A DNA stretch of 64,000 bases, from NCBI RefSeq assembly GCF_026151205.1, contig NC_087083.1:1364001-1428000 (forward strand), in the 5' to 3' direction. This document shows, piece after piece, positions 1-11,236 of this stretch (its first letter is position 1; each line of letters opens with the position of its first letter). Source of the stretch: Bolinopsis microptera. Its lineage: Eukaryota > Ctenophora > Tentaculata > Lobata > Bolinopsidae. The notes below the pieces were generated by a model. It was not told where the DNA came from and searched no databases. It worked only from the letters and a program-made list of their open reading frames with translations. Made by a program: the position numbers and the translations under genes.

Positions 1-999
1 ATGTGGGAGCAGCAAAAATGGTATAAAGATAACGTGGGCTGTCAGGAAGTTAGAGAGAATTAAAGTATTAGAATCTAGGTGAAACGGTGTTCATGGACCA
101 ACCGTGGAGAAGAAGAATTGGGAGAAAGTAATCATGATGAGAGAATAAGAGAAACATATGATTATTGAAATTGTAGTTGATGTTGGGGTGTATGAGACTT
201 ATATGTGGTAAATTCTGTTATTATAAACTTGATATAGTATAAAGTGCATTTCCTTGCCGTGTACTAGGCCTTTTTGCATGCAAAAAGACCTATATCTAAG
301 TCTAAACGATTCATTGTCTCACAAATTGGAAAATGGACATGACGCGTAATGTACCTGAAATGGAAGGCATAAAATTGAGAAAAATATTAAAACAGAGATT
401 GATTAGTTTTTTAATTTTAGCAACGTCCATAATCAAATATAAATGGAAGAAAAGATCAAAGCAATAAATTCCACAGAGAGATAATTTACAACCCTGTCAA
501 ACTGTGTTCGTTTACAACAAACTTAAGCCAAGTGACAGTAAAACCTACTCCTCTCATATTGAGATTGAAGCCAATCATGGTATAGAAGTTCATTACATGA
601 TCTAAAGTCTCGAGTTAAAAAGACTGAGAAACATCTAAACACTCAATTATTAAATTTAGGCATAATCTTTAAGTAGATTTTTAAATATCTATAACATTCT
701 TTAGGCTATGTAGGAATATAACATTTCATAGGAAGACACATATGGATAATTATAATTTGCAGCGGAAAATAACTGCTTAGTGGTGTCAATTAATTCAGTG
801 AGATACTTCTAAGAACTGAACCCCATACATATGAAATGGATGTAAATGACATTTGTACCAAACACTCATATAATTTTTTCAATATCGTCAGCTACTAGCA
901 TGCATGATTTTTATGAAAATTATGAATTTTTTCTTCAGTGATGTCGTCTAATTTTTGCACCATTTTTTTTATTTTTTTTTATCTTTTAGACTCATTTGA
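1..999. other. AT-rich non-coding stretch (F1)
   Basis: No convincing coding signal is present. Relative to LINE-C, which reads on the minus strand, this stretch lies between the candidate ORF1 (1000-1892) and the endonuclease-reverse transcriptase region that would start before the window. Its counterparts are 37720-38750 in R and 49240-50280 in F2. It could be an inter-ORF region, or the two coding blocks could belong to different elements. Confidence 0.5.
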
Positions 1000-1892
1000 A
1001 TTACGTACCTTCCCCGGACTCCCAACTATTTGTCACGTACGAATTTTGTCATTGACGTACAAACCAGGACAGTGTTTTTTTCTGCTCTTTTTCGGTTTTC
1101 TTGGAGTAATTCGTAGTAAAAGTTTTGTGTTGAGGTTGGTGGTGGCGGCATAGGAATTAGTAGTGCGGGCCAATCTGCTTCCATGGACTACATTTGTATC
1201 CTTTCTTCGTATCTGGCAGCTGAAAAGATAAGCTATACCGATCCCCTTAACTGAGCTCTCTGCACGAACATTGTGAAGACAATATTTCTGACACCCCGTT
1301 TTCATAAAATACAAACACAGTCCCTTTGGGGGTGATATAGCATTACGTTACAATCGCTTATCCCAATTTTCTGAATTATGTCGATGGTCCCTTCTCAGTT
1401 CCAAATAAACTACATAAATACCTTGCGACTGGTCAAGAGACACCTCGTCGTCGTTTGTGGAACCTAGTTATCACAAGAACCAGACTTGTTACCATGCATG
1501 CAAGGCATGATTAGCTTGCAGCCAAAACTTGGAGTTGATATCATGCATAAAGCTCTGAATCCCAGGATAATTAAAATATCGATTGCTTCCTTAGTCGTGG
1601 TTGTGACCATTTGAGAAAACCAACAAATTCTTCTCCATCCGAAGTGAGGCACTTGTGGCAGTTTTCACAGCAGTTTGCTTGGCCATAAGTGTTTCAAGTT
1701 CAGACATCAACGTGCCATGTTGAACAACTCTTGATTCTGAACAAATTCTGAATGCAACTCCAAGAAGTCCTCTGCAATTAACCAGATTTTCTCATAAATA
1801 TCATGACATTCTTCAACACTGGCCTTGAGAGCTTTCAGCTCATTTAATGAACGAGTTTAAAAACCCATTTGGTAAAAGAATTCAGATCCATA
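1000..1892 (-). pseudogene. Candidate LINE ORF1-like coding block (F1)
   Basis: A minus-strand coding block starts at an ATG (1890-1892, reading MDLNS) and shows a Leu/Glu/Lys-rich, coiled-coil-like opening with the phrase LKALKASVEECH, followed by MAKQTAVKTATSAS and a proline-rich, polar tail. The same phrases recur in R (plus strand from 36795) and F2 (minus strand from 51178), but frames differ because of indels. No zinc knuckle or enzyme motif was recognised. It lies on the same strand as and upstream of LINE-C ORF2, so an ORF1 (nucleic-acid-binding chaperone) is a reasonable guess. An unrelated element or host exon is possible. Confidence 0.35.
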
Positions 1893-2315
1893 GATGAGTG
1901 AGAATTAGGTAGGAGAAAATGGCGGTGAGGGAGAGAAATGGCGAAGTCAATACAGTATGCCCAGAAGTAGATGCGTTGCCGTAGATACAAACGGTCACGT
2001 CATAGTCTCTCTAGTCCTTTGACATTGGACACTAAAATTATTTGTTATATAGTAGTGTTTGAAAGTATTAAAAACTGAACAACAATTTTATACGAGATAT
2101 CACTCGTATGACTTTAGAAAGAAGAACAAAAAGCCCAAAAATAATATTGTTTACCAGTATCACTTTTTTCTTCCGAAAAAACACAATTAATTGAATTGCG
2201 TGAAATATAGCTTTTGCGAAATATATAAATATTTTGCATGCTTCGCATCGTCAAGATTGTTGTTTTGCAACGAAAGAGTTGACTTCGTTGATCAATTTTT
2301 TGTTGGTAGTTTATA
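1893..2315. other. Non-coding stretch between candidate ORF1 and boundary module (F1)
   Basis: This is an AT-rich segment upstream of the candidate ORF1 (which reads leftward), containing a C/T-rich leader on the minus strand just before its ATG. Its counterparts are 36375-36794 and 51179-51595. If LINE-C is a two-ORF element this would be its 5' untranslated region. No promoter motif is clear. Confidence 0.4.
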
Positions 2316-2400
2316 ACCAACCAAGGACGCGCGCCGATTGGACTCGTCCACTGGTAATATTAAAATCAAATATTTTACAAGTAATCGCCCGTTAAATTTT
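2316..2400 (+). repeat. GC-rich boundary module, copy 1 (F1)
   Basis: An 85-base module opens with an inverted pair (GTAGGTT / AACCTAC around ATA in the best copies), then GGACGCGCGCCGA, then TTGGACTCGTC, and ends in CAAATATTTTAC and a CCGTTAA box. The same module recurs in the same orientation near 8800 and 9044 in F1 and at the 3' end of LINE-C in F2 (45700). Its several self-complementary parts suggest a structured DNA or RNA, or a terminal piece of an unrecognised element. Confidence 0.6.
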
Positions 2401-3339
2401 TGTCGAAAATGGAAAACAAATTTTTATGGAAAACAAATTAAATTTTTGTAAATATTAATAAACAATCAAAACATAACAAACATAAAATAACGCCACGCGT
2501 TTGTTTGACTTGCCTCAGTAAGGTGAATTATTTACGCTGAAGGCCCTGCGCAGTTTACAGAACTTAAGCTGCACTCAGTCATTAGGACCTGTGACGCCAA
2601 AATTACTTTAAAGTTTCGAGAAATCATACATCCCTACGTGTTACTCATGCTTTTGATTATAAGAGTGCTGTTGTCAGTATTCATTCATTCAACCTTAAAC
2701 GTTTAAATCTGTATATTTAGAAACTCACCTATTGATTTAAACAACGAAGCAGAACGTAAGCATTGGAACAATAAACCGCCTACATACCAAGGACCGCCCA
2801 GTTGCCGCATTGACTTTCCCGGATCCGTTTTTTACCGAAAGGCTTATCCAACCACCAGTTACTCATGCTGCATGTATATGTCTGATATATTTGTACCTTA
2901 TCTCCTAGCAAGCAATCTGTAACTGGAGAAGTGTCGTAATTATTATAGCAAGAGCCAGCCAACCTCCGTCATTATAATCTGTTGTAATGCCAGTTCGTTT
3001 ATAAAATCTAATCATATAATAAGATTGATCCATTAGTCTTAAGATGAACGGATACATAAGCACGATCGTTATTAAAATCCCGAATGGATGAATTAATCAA
3101 TTTAATGATCCCTTTCAACACAACTAAACAAACAAACAAATGCTTGCTCACCAGTGGTGACGCAATCGTAGGGCATGCAGTGGTATCAGATAACTCTCAC
3201 CCCGACTACGGCGTCGAAATTATCAAATTAATGCATGGGATCAGGTTTGTTTGGCGCCATACTGGACACATTTTAAATTTAAATATATGTTTTTGTAGAA
3301 ATTAGTGTCTCTACTGCAGTATAGCTTAACTGCGGCAAG
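2401..3339. other. Unassigned stretch upstream of LINE-A (F1)
   Basis: No coding region was recognised. The stretch is conserved in R (35390-36290) and F2 (51680-52610). It could be the 5' untranslated part or a degraded upstream ORF of LINE-A, but no endonuclease motif was found. Confidence 0.4.
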
Positions 3340-5870
3340 CAACGACCCACTCGGCTGGGACGAAAATACCAGAGTCCCAATCACAGAAGTTAACCAAAAA
3401 TAAAAACAACAAACGCTATCGACAAGATCTGCCACCATCAACCCTATAATCACACTTATTAGAACGTTCCCCTACACTGTGGCCAACAAAATGATTCATC
3501 AGACAAAATTACTATACACTACGACGATAGTAATGCTAATAACTAAGAAGCTCTGTCTTGAAATAGAAAACGAAATAGATAGGTTCCACCACACTGTAAA
3601 CACCATTTGACTCTTCGTGCGAAGTTATTACAATAAAAGATAATTTTGCTTGCAAACATCTTAAACTCCTAGAACCACTAAACGTAACACATAACAACCC
3701 TTGGATCACCCAGGGCCTCATTAACTCCATCGAGACAAGAAGCTAGGTTGTATTTTCGAATGAAGAATGACTTGTTACAGTAAAACTACCTGATGGGGAA
3801 CCAACAAGCACATATACTACAATGAATATCGACAAGTTTCACAAGAGCACAATAAAGATGAAAAGTCTCTGTTCCTATACTCAAAAAATTCGATAAGACA
3901 GCATAACTCAAAATAGACCCTGGGAAATTATTAAATGAACCCGTGCCAAAAATATATCTAATGTAAAGACGATTTTAGGTCATAGAAGGCCAGAGAGTTA
4001 CTTGCAGACAATAATTGCTAACAAATTCCTGTGAATATTAACATCTCTTGCAAGTAATCTCAATTAAAATGTACTGTCAAACAATAGTATTTCCTCTGGA
4101 ACATCGAATCATTTGCTCATTTATGTCTAATTCGGTATCTGACACCATATACCGGAAGAAACTAATGAAGAAGAAATTAATAGAGGGATGATCCGAGTAT
4201 TTACAAAATGGTAAGCCATTGACATACCTGTAGTTGTTGTAAAAACCGGCAAAACTCATGCAGTACTTTGGCTAGAGCATTACAACACATGTATACAAGA
4301 TGGTACTTTCCCAAAGTATTTTTCAAACCTAGGTTAAAGTTATTCCTATTTACCAAGAAAGACATAAAGAATGCATTTAAAATTATCTGGCCTGTTTTCC
4401 AATATTACCATTATTTGGAAAGATCTACGAGAAGGTTATTTATAAACGCCTCTATACTATTCCTTCACATCTAAAGTAGTCCTAACAGACTCACAGTTTT
4501 GGATTAAGAAAAGGCCATTCTACCAACCATGCCTCTACACAAATCTATTTTAGACCTCCGTTACTCTAAGTCACTGTGCAAGCACTAAACATTTACCTAG
4601 TGATATTCATTGACTTGAGCAAAGCCTTCGACACCCTTGATCACGAATTCTTTTATGCAAATTAAATCCTAACGGTAATTAGGGGCACAGCACTTACCTT
4701 ACTAAAAATCTATTTAGACTAACAGAAAGCAGTATGTTATTATACTATGTCCCATCAGAAACAATGGACAGGAACTGTTGGAGTACCACAAGGGTCAAAT
4801 CTAGGCCGTTACTCTTCCTATGGAATAGAACCGATATAGTAAACTGCTTTCAGACAGTGAGATGAAAATTGTACTTGTATGCTGATTACCCTAATATCTC
4901 AGATCAGGACCATCTAAGAAGCACAGACGAATAAAGCCAACTTAGTACTTAAACATGTCTCGATTACATAAATTAAATCTACTTCATATCAATAAGTCCC
5001 AAATGCTGCTACATCCATTTTAAAACCTGCCTCTGAATATGATGACACCTGTCACGTACCAACCATAAGCTAACCTGCTGAGATGATCGAGATCCAGTAT
5101 TCATCTTATGGAAAGGTTATTACAAAGTCAAGATATACCAAATTCTAGGTGTTGTTATAGATATGTAACTAAGACGGATTGCCACAGCAACTACATCCGT
5201 AAAAAAACTGCGACTATGACTGGGCAATCTGCAGAATACGGCCTCGATACCTTTCTGAACTATATTTGAAAATATATAATGCTCTTTTGAATCACTCTCA
5301 GTTCCGGTTAAGTGTGTGGGTGTTTGTCCTCACAGAACGTCCAATGATAGTCCTTTTAATCACACAGAAGCACTGTATAGAGGATCCTTTTTGGCGACCT
5401 GACGACATAAATAGATAAACCATCAACATGTGCACCTACTCGAACCGAACGGTAAGCAAAAACTAGACCCTAAAACACCTTTGAAAAGGAACATACAAAA
5501 CCCATTTTTTATAGATTAAAAATACTTCGGCTCAAGAACTTTAACAATATAATCACTGCATTCTTAGAATTTTCTAAGATTATCAAGTACCACTGCCATA
5601 CTCCTTTAGAACTATCAACATTTCAAACCTTGCAATCGAGTCTCACGGTTATACTCCTAAATAAATCAAATACCATTTTGTTTAATGCAGCCAAGCTTTG
5701 GAACGCTGTCATATAAAAATTTAAATTCAAAGCAATTTCATAGAAACGTCCATTAGCTTGATAAAACAGAAACAAAAGCACTATTAATACAAGCACAGGC
5801 AGCTGACTTAAAAGTACTTAGGGACTGCCAAGACAATTTAAATTGCAGTAATCAAAGACTAAATTCACCG
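3340..5870 (+). pseudogene. LINE-A reverse transcriptase ORF (F1)
   Basis: Plus-strand remains of a non-LTR retrotransposon ORF2. Recognisable reverse transcriptase blocks occur in the right order: GLRKGHSTN (4501-4528), IFIDLSKAFDTLDHEF (4603-4650, catalytic Asp in FID), GVPQGS (4780-4796) and a LYADY/YADD box near 4870-4890. Upstream phrases such as PWITQGL and DPWEIINEL are typical of the linker before the reverse transcriptase in Jockey/CR1-type LINEs. An endonuclease domain was not seen. The frame is broken by many indels, which in this window may be sequencing noise rather than decay, so whether the source copy was intact is unknown. Confidence 0.75.
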
Positions 5871-5989
5871 GCGCACACTTACTATTTACTATGCAAGATT
5901 GTAATATAGACAAAAATCTTTCAGAATCGATTTTGGGCGCTTTATAACCATCTGTTGGTGAGAATCCCTTGACAGGTTTACTGGTTATC

Positions 5990-6489
5990 TTCCAGGCTCA
6001 TGACTGTCGCATTGCACTTTTGTGGCGAGCGCAGATAGTGTCTAAAAAAGAATCTTGTGCCTACGAGGGGACATCGCAATGCAGGGTGGGCTATGAATAC
6101 ACCAGATTAACTCACGAGGCAACTTCGCAAAAGCCATGGTGGCCTTGAAGTAACGCCAGCTCCTCGGGTTACTATAGAAGCCGACAGCGCTATGGGCCCC
6201 CCTTATGTACCAGATCGAACCGCAACGATCGACTAACGCCCCCAGATAAACAAAGATTGGCCGCAGTCATAAACGGAGCGGTGCGGCACAGAACGCTTCC
6301 CGCTATACCAATAACACTCACCTGACTCCACGAGACACAAACCTCGACCCGCGTTGGCGGTATTTCGATCATGACAGCCAAACGATTAAACCACTTGTTA
6401 ATTAAAGCCGTTTCTGCTTGCCATTCTCTACCTTAATAGAACCCCCCTGGTTATTGCTGCCCCCCTGTTTGCAATTTGCCGCCCCCTCG
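5990..6489 (+). other. GC-rich block before the minisatellite (F1)
   Basis: This half-kilobase is clearly richer in G and C than its surroundings and is conserved in R (32214-32730) and F2 (55250-55783). It lies between the end of the LINE-A coding region and the minisatellite. No protein was recognised in either strand. It may be LINE-A 3' untranslated sequence or the head of a separate retroelement that ends at the poly(A). Confidence 0.45.
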
Positions 6490-7015
6490 GAAGTGTAAAT
6501 GGGGAGTACGCTACAATGTGGGAGTGTAATGGGAGTATCGCTACAAATGGGAGTGTAATGGAGTATCGCTACAATGTGGGATTAATGGGCGTACGCCACA
6601 ATATGGGAGTGTAATGGGAAGTTATCGGCTACAATGTGGTAGTGGAAATGGAGTATCGCTACAATATTGGAGTGTAATGGGAGTATCTGCTACAATAGGA
6701 AGTGTAATGGAGTATCGCTCCAATGTGGGAGTGTAATGGGAGTATCGCTACAAGTTGGGAGTATAATGGAGAATCGCTACAGATATGGTAGTGTAATGGA
6801 GTATCGCTACAATGTGGGAGTGAAATTGGGAAGTACGCTACAATATGGTAAGAGTAAGGAGTATCGCTACATTGTTGAGTGTTATGTGGAGTAACGCAAC
6901 AATGTGGGAGTTGTTATGGGAGGATCGCTACATTAGTTGGGAGTGATAATTGTGAGCATCGCTACATAGTGGTCGTGCATATGGGAGTACCTACATTGTG
7001 GGAGTGTTATGGGAT
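6490..7015 (+). repeat. 29-30-bp minisatellite (F1)
   Basis: About 18 tandem, imperfect copies of a unit whose core words are GGGAGTATCGCTACAATGTG and GGAGTGTAAT. The array is bounded on the left by a CCCCCTCGG border and on the right by a non-repeated segment that runs into the poly(A). Unit-to-unit variation is of the same size as arm-to-arm noise. Confidence 0.9.
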
Positions 7016-7588
7016 TAAGTAAGAAGTTTCCACACCAGTTACCACACCAAACGGTGTAATGTGAGTAATGGCATAAATGGAACTCTCTGATTCAGAACCT
7101 TATTCCGGTGTCGTACAGAATATGAATCCTGCTCCTGTTTTATTTCTGTGACTGAGTGAGAGTCCACATCACGTGACGTTCAACAAACCCCACGTTTTAG
7201 CTTCAGCCCCAAAAGCAATATATCAATACAGTTTCCCCACCACCTAACACACAATCCAAACGAGTAGCACACCCGCAACTCCATTACAACTACGTCTCAC
7301 CAAGCTCAAGATCCCAGCATTACTCAGCACGGGCGTCATCCTTTCATGGTGTTTGAGCGCCAGGGTAACCACCCAGCACTTACCCCAATAGGTACCAAGT
7401 TAGTAAAATCACCGGAGGTGCAGAAACGCCCGATTCGGCTGATACCTTGCAGTATTATCATCCAGTGGCCCTGAGGGAAGGGCCGGAATGCAGATGGATG
7501 GACTCCAGTAGGAACGCTCCCCAAGTGGAGGGCCCGACCTCTATATTAACGGTGGTCCAGTGGTTCGCGACAAAAAAAAAAAAAAAAA

Positions 7589-7629
<41 letters not shown>
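7016..7629 (+). mobile_element. Retroelement 3' tail ending in poly(A) (F1)
   Basis: A conserved segment follows the minisatellite. Its last 240 bases are GC-rich, with phrases such as GATTCGGCTGATACCTTG and GGATGGACTCCAGTAGG, and it ends TTCGCGAC followed by 58 A with one C (7572-7629). A poly(A) on the plus strand marks the 3' end of a retrotransposed copy on that strand. It could be the 3' end of LINE-A, which would give that element a long untranslated region holding the minisatellite, or a separate SINE-like or LINE tail. Confidence 0.6.
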
Positions 7630-7630
<1 letters not shown>

Positions 7631-7639
7631 ATCTGTTGT

Positions 7640-8790
7640 AATGTTTTTAGATACAAATAATCTAAATTTAAAAATTTTTTATCGTAAATAAAATTAATTG
7701 GCATGATATTTATAATTTATTTCGGTAGTTTATCTGGTATTGATATTGATTAGTTGATATTGTAATTCTTGAACGAAGCTAACTCTAGACATAGTTAATA
7801 CTACTTTCTTTTAAGAAAGGTACTTGGAGAATAAACGAGACCAAGTTTTGCTTAAATTTCAATCCAACCAAGAACTCAGGAGCAAAGGATGGGCGTAACT
7901 TTTATGGGTCTGCCACTCTCCGATCCTGTAATCACCCTGGATTCTTCTCGACGTATCTTTGTAAAAGGTATATAACCTTCTAGTCAATACTCTTGCTACT
8001 CAAGTCCCCTAAGATATCTGATCTTAAAGTTTCGAGCTAGTTAAATATATAAAATATACTTTTGTCTGCTTAATTGATACTAATAAAAATTGTTGTTTTT
8101 TCTTAAAATGTTGATTTCTTCTTATTTAGACATCCCATATTAGCTTTTCGTCAATAATAACACCTAAAACGTGGTCTCTCTAACTTGCTTATTACCGTAT
8201 ATCAAGTTATATATATTCTGATTCGTTAACCTTGCCTCATTATCATAGCTGTACGAACCGGATTGAAGTGAATGTACAGCATTTCTTTATATTTATATGT
8301 AATAGATTGCATTTCATGTACTGGTGTACAAACGGAGAATTCGTTTGCTCTTTCATACAGTTTTTTTTCTACATTCCATCACATACGAATATGTTTGTGT
8401 ACATCTGCAAATAGTTGAACTTGCCCAGATCAGTTGTTCTAAATAAGTCGTTAACATAATTATAAATAGCAATGGTCCGAACAAAGCCTTGAGGAACTCA
8501 AAGATAACACAGCTTAGTCAGACTCTTCGCACCGAGTACAAGAAGACAATTGAAACTATTATGTCGATTTTTGAGATAACTAGCGATGAGTCCTATGCGT
8601 TTTCCACGTATTAATAGTTGTCTAGTTATTAAATATTTTTTCATGTATACGTGTCAAACGCTTTAGATTAATCATAAATATTCCAGTACATGCCTTTTTT
8701 GCTAAGACAGGATTCTATGAGTAATTCACGTGGAGTTGAGGGCAATGGGCTTCAACTGATGCAAAATAATTACCGACTGTAAATCTTTGA
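7640..8790 (-). pseudogene. LINE-B, 5'-truncated reverse transcriptase (F1)
   Basis: Minus-strand remains of a second Jockey/CR1-like LINE. The first catalytic block (LSKAFDT) is encoded at 8652-8675. Downstream in reading direction lie the YVSV, GVPQGS and FADD regions, then a thumb and tail ending against the poly(A) of the neighbouring element. The coding similarity starts only some 50 codons before the first catalytic block and abuts the boundary module at 8800, so the copy is truncated at its 5' end, as is usual for LINEs. Confidence 0.7.
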
Positions 8791-8799
8791 TCTTGTAGG

Positions 8800-8890
8800 T
8801 ATAACATACCAAGGACGCGCGCAGATGTGGACTCGCAGCGGTAATAAAGGGAAAATGAACAAATATTTTACAGTACACCCTGTTAAGACT
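8800..8890 (+). repeat. GC-rich boundary module, copy 2 (F1)
   Basis: Same module as at 2316, here reading ACCAAGGACGCGCGC, then GGACTCG and CGGTAATAA, then CAAATATTTTAC. It abuts the truncated 5' end of LINE-B. This copy is followed after about 245 bases by another module, so the two may be the ends of one small element. Confidence 0.6.
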
Positions 8891-9043
8891 TATACTTATC
8901 CGACTCGACTAAGACTTAGGGCGGCTTCAACGTCCGAACAAGATAGTGTTTTCCAAATCTGTCTATCCAGCATGAATTTTGTTATTATCCTAATTCTCAT
9001 GCTGACGTCAAGCTCCGTGTCCTTCCGAAGGAGTCAATTGGTA
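8891..9043. other. Segment between two boundary modules (F1)
   Basis: About 150 bases between module copies 2 and 3, conserved in all arms (29695-29850 and 58215-58380). It holds the words GGGCGGCTTCAACGTCCGAA and TCATGCTGACGTCAAGCTC. No coding potential was recognised. The two flanking modules are direct repeats about 245 bases apart. Confidence 0.4.
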
Positions 9044-9345
9044 GTTTATAACCTACCAGGACGCGCGCCGATTTGACCTCTCATTTTGGAACAAATATTG
9101 TAGCGCATGCCTACTGGGTCGTGCGCGCATCAATAATGCTTCTCGCAACCACAATCTAAGCAGATTCGGCGAAATGCGAAGGATTGACATCGTCACTCAA
9201 GAACAAATATTTGATAATGATTTCGTATCAAATATAAAAGATATTTTCACGCATCGTCGGCGCGCGCTTCACGCGTACAAAAAGTGGCATGCAACGTAGG
9301 TCAACAAATATTTTACGAGTGAACACCCTTACATGTCAATAGATG
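9044..9345 (+). repeat. GC-rich boundary module, copy 3, interrupted (F1)
   Basis: It begins GTTTATAACCTACCAGGACG and ends TTACGAGTGAACACCC, like the other copies, but the two halves are separated by the small element at 9100-9302, which inserted in the AACAAATATT word and duplicated it. The same interruption is present in R and F2. Confidence 0.6.
9100..9302. mobile_element. MITE E with 10-bp target duplication (F1)
   Basis: A 203-base non-coding element flanked by the direct repeat AACAAATATT (9090-9099 and 9303-9312), which is a single word in uninterrupted module copies. Its ends are loosely inverted: GTAGCGCATGCC on the left and GGCATGCAACGTAG on the right. A 9-10-base duplication fits families such as Mutator-like or P-like elements, but the ends are too degenerate to assign. 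Confidence 0.55.
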
Positions 9346-9558
9346 TAAGTGGGGGGGGGGGGGGGCATGATAGTACTTCCCCTTCTACGATGTCCCTGTG
9401 AAGGGTGTCCCGAAAGAAAATTAATGACTGCAGAAGTTTCACATACCATGTGCCTACCAGCGGACTGCTGACGCGCTTGTTTCGACGAAGTAGGATAGGC
9501 ACATACAATCCGCACACATAGATGGTACGTGTGCGCAGCGCGCATGCTGACAATAGCT
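9346..9558. other. CpG-richer stretch with a private G run (F1)
   Basis: Moderately GC-rich, with CGACGATGTCC-like and GTACGTGTGCGC words shared by all arms. The G run at 9349-9366 occurs only in F1; R (29355-29375) and F2 (58680-58700) have a mixed GGATGCAGTG-like sequence there, so it is probably a base-calling burst. No coding region was recognised. Confidence 0.4.
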
Positions 9559-9610
9559 CCGTATTTAAAACCCCGGGTGCACTAACATCGTGTCGATGAT
9601 TGGTATCTAA
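9559..9610 (+). promoter_or_regulatory. Possible TATA-type promoter (F1)
   Basis: A TATTTAAA word is followed by CCCCGGG and a purine-pyrimidine start-like site, placed at the downstream edge of a CpG-richer block. It is conserved in F2 (58890-58930, GTATTTAACCCCGG) and, less cleanly, in R (29130-29170). No transcript or ORF begins just downstream, so this could equally be chance. Confidence 0.2.
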
Positions 9611-10185
9611 TGTTGAGTTATGTCTTATTCCAAGAAGTTTTTAAGACGATGAAATCCAGAAATACAGAATTGTGGTACAATAAAGAATTAGAATTTTAAA
9701 AATCCTACTATTGAAATACAATTTTGAATTACAACAAGATTACATAAAAATATAAGTAATTCATTTGTATATTATAAAGAAACTAAAAAGCCCGGTCACA
9801 CAAATGAATCTAATAGTATTCCTATTTTGTCCTTTTTATCGCATCAAAAAAGAGGTGTCCACTACGCGAGATAATACACCTTAAAAAATAGCTCGCAATG
9901 AACCAACTTAATTTACCACTACGAAAAATACGCGACAAAACCGTGATAAAATGTCGGTTTTAACACGTTTCACGTGGTCTGTCGTACATGTACAAAGATA
10001 ATTCTAGAAATTATAGTAAGGATAGTTTTACAATTTGAATTGTATGTAAATAATTTCAAATGATTCTGTCATAATCAAAAAACAATTCAGTACATAAAAA
10101 ATATATGTACTAAATAACTAAAGAAAATTTCATAGAAAGATTACGAAGATTACAGATTGAAAGTATACATGATACCGAGATTACA
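9611..10185. other. AT-rich non-coding stretch (F1)
   Basis: Conserved in R (28560-29130) and F2 (58930-59510). No coding signal, repeat or element end was recognised. Confidence 0.5.
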
Positions 10186-10432
10186 TCACACTTCGTGATC
10201 CGCAAGATACGGATTCATTTGCATAACATAATAACATATAACAATCCGTGACCGATCAACCAATCAACGGCCGCAACAATCACTTCGCGATCATAAGAAA
10301 TAGTTAGAACTTTTCAGTCCCAACTTTGAACTTCGTGATCATAGAAACAGGTTCGATCTTGCAGTCCCTACATTGCGAACCTTTCGTAATCATTAGAGAA
10401 TACGGGTTCATCCTGCAGCCCACCTCGACCGG
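10186..10432 (+). repeat. About 47-bp minisatellite (F1)
   Basis: About four imperfect tandem copies of a unit containing CTTCGTGATCA, AAGAAACAGGTT and a CTGCAGTCC word. Counterparts lie at 28312-28560 and 59515-59765. The outer copies are more divergent than the inner two. Confidence 0.65.
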
Positions 10433-11236
10433 ATGCTGAAAAAGTACAAATGTTGTCATTACATTTTTAACTCATCTTAAATGTAAATCTACTAATCTGT
10501 TACGTAAACCAGCAAATGGATATATTTCAGCCCCATCACTTGATCGTGCTAATATTTAATATCGTAAGATAACATTTTGTCTTTACTACTGCCACGATCG
10601 GAGGAAACTCGGTAATAGGGGAGAATAGTGGAACAAAAAAGTATTTTTCACAATAAATGTATTTACATTTAATTGCGGTTGTGGAGTATAGTTTAAACAT
10701 TGACACTGAAATATGCGAGAGATACTCTTTAGTGCTAAGTAAGGACATAGAATGTCTCGGTTGACAGGAGCGACTAGTGTGGCCATGATGTCGCTGAAGA
10801 CAATTTACAACAAGTATTTTTGAAAGCTCCTCTAATAAAATCCTTTCATATCACTTGTAATGTTTTAATATCCCCTGCCTAGGTTAGTGTGAGTGTTGCA
10901 GTGCATGTGCGACCCGGTCGATTGTGTCCGCTCCTACGCTACCACGTCTTAATCTCGGTTTACCGTGCAACTGCAAGGCATAAGCAGAAGATTTTCTATT
11001 TACCAAAGTTAGCTACTAGACTATCAAAGAAAGCTGGTAGTATCAAGTATTTAAGTTTGGCAACATACAGCATAACGAATATAGGTAGCAAGTTGTGAGA
11101 TGTGCTTCAGTGAGCGAACTTAAAGTCAACTACGACGTCGTCAGATTGTGAAGTCAGCGAAGCTACATTTACCGACTCAAATCCGACCTACTAAAAAGTA
11201 AGGGCAGTAAAAGGCTGATTTGATGGGTTCTATTCT
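10433..11236. other. Non-coding stretch before the DNA transposon (F1)
   Basis: Conserved in R (27509-28311) and partly in F2 (59770-60356). No coding region was recognised. A GC-richer patch at 10890-10970 contains CATAAGCAGAAGATTTTCTA just after it, shared by all arms. Confidence 0.4.

Noticed and set aside
6490-7015. The regularly spaced 30-base repeats could suggest a CRISPR array.
   Set aside because: There are no distinct spacers between conserved repeats, the units are contiguous and imperfect, and the surroundings are eukaryotic retroelements.
7447-7641. A frame ending in a long lysine run.
   Set aside because: The lysines come from the poly(A) tail of a retroelement.
8800-9345. The two direct module copies 245 bases apart as long terminal repeats of a small element.
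   Set aside because: The shared part is under 100 bases, other copies occur singly, and no priming site or coding region lies between them.
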